A DNA stretch of 6,423 nt. Origin: SZUA-448 sp964602475. Its GTDB lineage: Bacteria; Bacillota; Clostridia; Lachnospirales; Lachnospiraceae. The position numbers and the translations under genes were made by a program. Positions 5,120 through 6,423 of this stretch are shown here, one piece after another (position 1 is the first letter of the stretch; every line of letters begins with the position of its first letter). The notes under the pieces are model-generated. The model ran no database searches. It worked only from the letters and a program-made list of their open reading frames with translations, and was not told the origin of the DNA. The stretch spans positions 1 to 6,423 of the forward strand of contig CAZRRN010000088.1 of NCBI GenBank assembly GCA_964602475.1, given 5' to 3'.

Positions 5120-6423
5120 GCGGAATACCACCGGATTTACGGTATCTAGGATTTCTGCCTGTACATGTAGCGCAGCTTCGTCCTGCCGGAAGCTGCAGGG
5201 CTGTTCTGAACCAATCATTTCAACATTTCTTATGATTCCATGAAAATTAGGCTGCTTTGAGGCATCCTGCTTCCCCAATCTGGTAAACCTGTAATTTCCG
5301 TCAGCAGAAGCTTTCAATGCAGTTGCATACAAATATCCATGATTCATGGTATACCGTATATCTTCAGAGGTAAATTCTTTTTTATTGCCGTCTGAGAATT
5401 GTCCCTCTTCCACTTTTGTCGGTCCTTCTCCATAATATCGAAATAGCTTACTCCCGTAAATTGCTTCCCCGTTGATTTTCAGCCATTCTCCGATTGCCGT
5501 CAGTATTTTTTTGTCTGCTTCCGGTATGGTTCCGTCTGCACGCGGTCCGATATTTAGAAGCAGATTTCCATTCTTGCTTACAATATCGACCAGATCCCGA
5601 ATGATTTCTTCCGGCTGTTTATATTCATTTTGTTCAGTATAACACCATGAATTATACGCTGTTGCGGTATCGGTCTGCCAATAATATGGCTTCACATCAG
5701 CAAACTTTCCACGCTCAATATCAACCACTGCACTTCCAAATAAAAATGCATCATGCTTGTAGTTGATTACGACCTGTTCTCCCCATTCTGCTGCACGGTT
5801 ATAATAATAAGCCGCCAGCTTTTTTAGATAGGGTTTTACTGAGGAATGCTGAATCCACCAGTCAAAATAAAGAAGCTTCGGATGATATCTGTCAATGATC
5901 TCACATGTTCTTGTCAGCCAGTCCTGTAAAAATTCTTCTGATGGCTCCGGCTTGCTGTAAATATCAAAATGATCCTGTTCCTGCATCGCCGGCCAGTAAA
6001 AATCTCCACGTTGTAATGGTTCTTTGATATCACTGTCAAAATCTTTTCCATGATTCATAAAGAACCAGTGCTCTACACGGTGAGATGATGCTCCGTTTAC
6101 CATCGAATCCTTCTGAACCTCCTCGGATAATTCGCCCAGAACATCACATCTTGGTCCCATCTCATAAGCATTCCAATGTGACAGCTCGCTGCGATACATC
6201 TGAAATCCGTCATGATGTTCCGCAACCGGAACAACATAACGTGCTCCAGCCTGCTGAAACAAAGCCGCCCATTCCTCCGGTTTAAAATGTTCTGCCCGAA
6301 ACATCGGAATAAAATCTTTATAACCAAACTCCTTATGCGGTCCGTACGTTGCAACATGGTGCTCGAATTCCTCTGTTCCCTGAATATACATATTTCTGGA
6401 ATACCATTCATTTGCAAATGCAG
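5105..6423 (-). CDS. GH29 alpha-L-fucosidase, N-terminus missing at right edge
   Basis: Glycoside hydrolase that releases alpha-linked L-fucose from glycans such as host mucin or milk oligosaccharides. The frame stays open to the window edge, and the residues before the internal Met at 6391 read AFANEWYSRN, a conserved GH29 segment, so the true start lies outside. Numbering from that Met, the protein shows AEHHDGFQMY (57-66), ASSHRVEHWFF (101-111), the nucleophile region LLYFDWW with Asp177, DIERG (224-228), YYWQTDT (236-242), NSWCY (247-251) and LLLNIGPRADGTIP (277-290). The last 110 residues look like the usual beta-rich C-terminal domain. Only roughly 20-40 residues should be missing at the N-terminus, so whether it is secreted cannot be seen. 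The acid/base residue is not assigned: a Gln stands in YYWQTD where some GH29 enzymes have Glu. The fucosidase faces the ComFB gene tail to tail. Confidence 0.93.
   Translation of the reverse strand, partial: AFANEWYSRNMYIQGTEEFEHHVATYGPHKEFGYKDFIPMFRAEHFKPEEWAALFQQAGARYVVPVAEHHDGFQMYRSELSHWNAYEMGPRCDVLGELSEEVQKDSMVNGASSHRVEHWFFMNHGKDFDSDIKEPLQRGDFYWPAMQEQDHFDIYSKPEPSEEFLQDWLTRTCEIIDRYHPKLLYFDWWIQHSSVKPYLKKLAAYYYNRAAEWGEQVVINYKHDAFLFGSAVVDIERGKFADVKPYYWQTDTATAYNSWCYTEQNEYKQPEEIIRDLVDIVSKNGNLLLNIGPRADGTIPEADKKILTAIGEWLKINGEAIYGSKLFRYYGEGPTKVEEGQFSDGNKKEFTSEDIRYTMNHGYLYATALKASADGNYRFTRLGKQDASKQPNFHGIIRNVEMIGSEQPCSFRQDEAALHVQAEILDTVNPVVFRLTVD

Overview
The window looks like chromosomal DNA of a low-to-moderate GC Gram-positive anaerobe, most likely a gut Clostridia of the Lachnospiraceae type. 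The pointers are a DUF5050-type membrane-anchored propeller protein, an HtrA protease with a Lys-rich N-terminus and one transmembrane anchor, a GH29 fucosidase of the Firmicutes style, a stand-alone ComFB protein, and AGGAG-type ribosome binding sites. This placement is inference from protein style; no rRNA or tRNA gene is present to confirm it.

Layout from left to right. 1-167 (minus) is the N-terminal end of a gene that reads like an AraC-type sugar-responsive regulator and runs off the left edge. 168-278 holds a 53-bp hairpin repeat (copy A). 279-1475 (minus) is a complete HtrA/DegP-like serine protease. 1476-1667 is a divergent control region with a clear sigma-A promoter for the rightward gene, a 9-bp inverted repeat with two-helical-turn spacing, and a 16-bp perfect palindrome next to the htrA ribosome binding site. 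1668-2696 (plus) is a secreted or membrane-anchored DUF5050 protein with seven propeller-like repeats. It converges, with only 10 bp between stops, on 2707-3915 (minus), an RlmI-family 23S rRNA methyltransferase. The 128-bp gap upstream of that gene contains a second copy (copy B) of the hairpin repeat and a partial duplication of the end of the next gene, 4044-4499 (minus), a GtrA-family four-helix membrane protein. 4500-4746 is a divergent intergenic region ending in a strong sigma-A promoter for 4747-5070 (plus), an orphan ComFB-domain protein. 5105-6423 (minus) is a GH29 alpha-L-fucosidase missing only its N-terminus at the right edge.

The genes do not form one pathway. There are envelope functions (HtrA, DUF5050, GtrA), a housekeeping rRNA modification enzyme, a possible cyclic-dinucleotide or competence-related protein (ComFB), and a glycan-degrading enzyme. 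The AraC-type regulator could serve a sugar locus to the left. I see no CRISPR array, transposase, phage gene, toxin-antitoxin pair or defence system. The most novel-looking material is non-coding: the two-copy hairpin repeat placed just upstream of two leftward genes, and the symmetric sequence elements around the htrA promoter.
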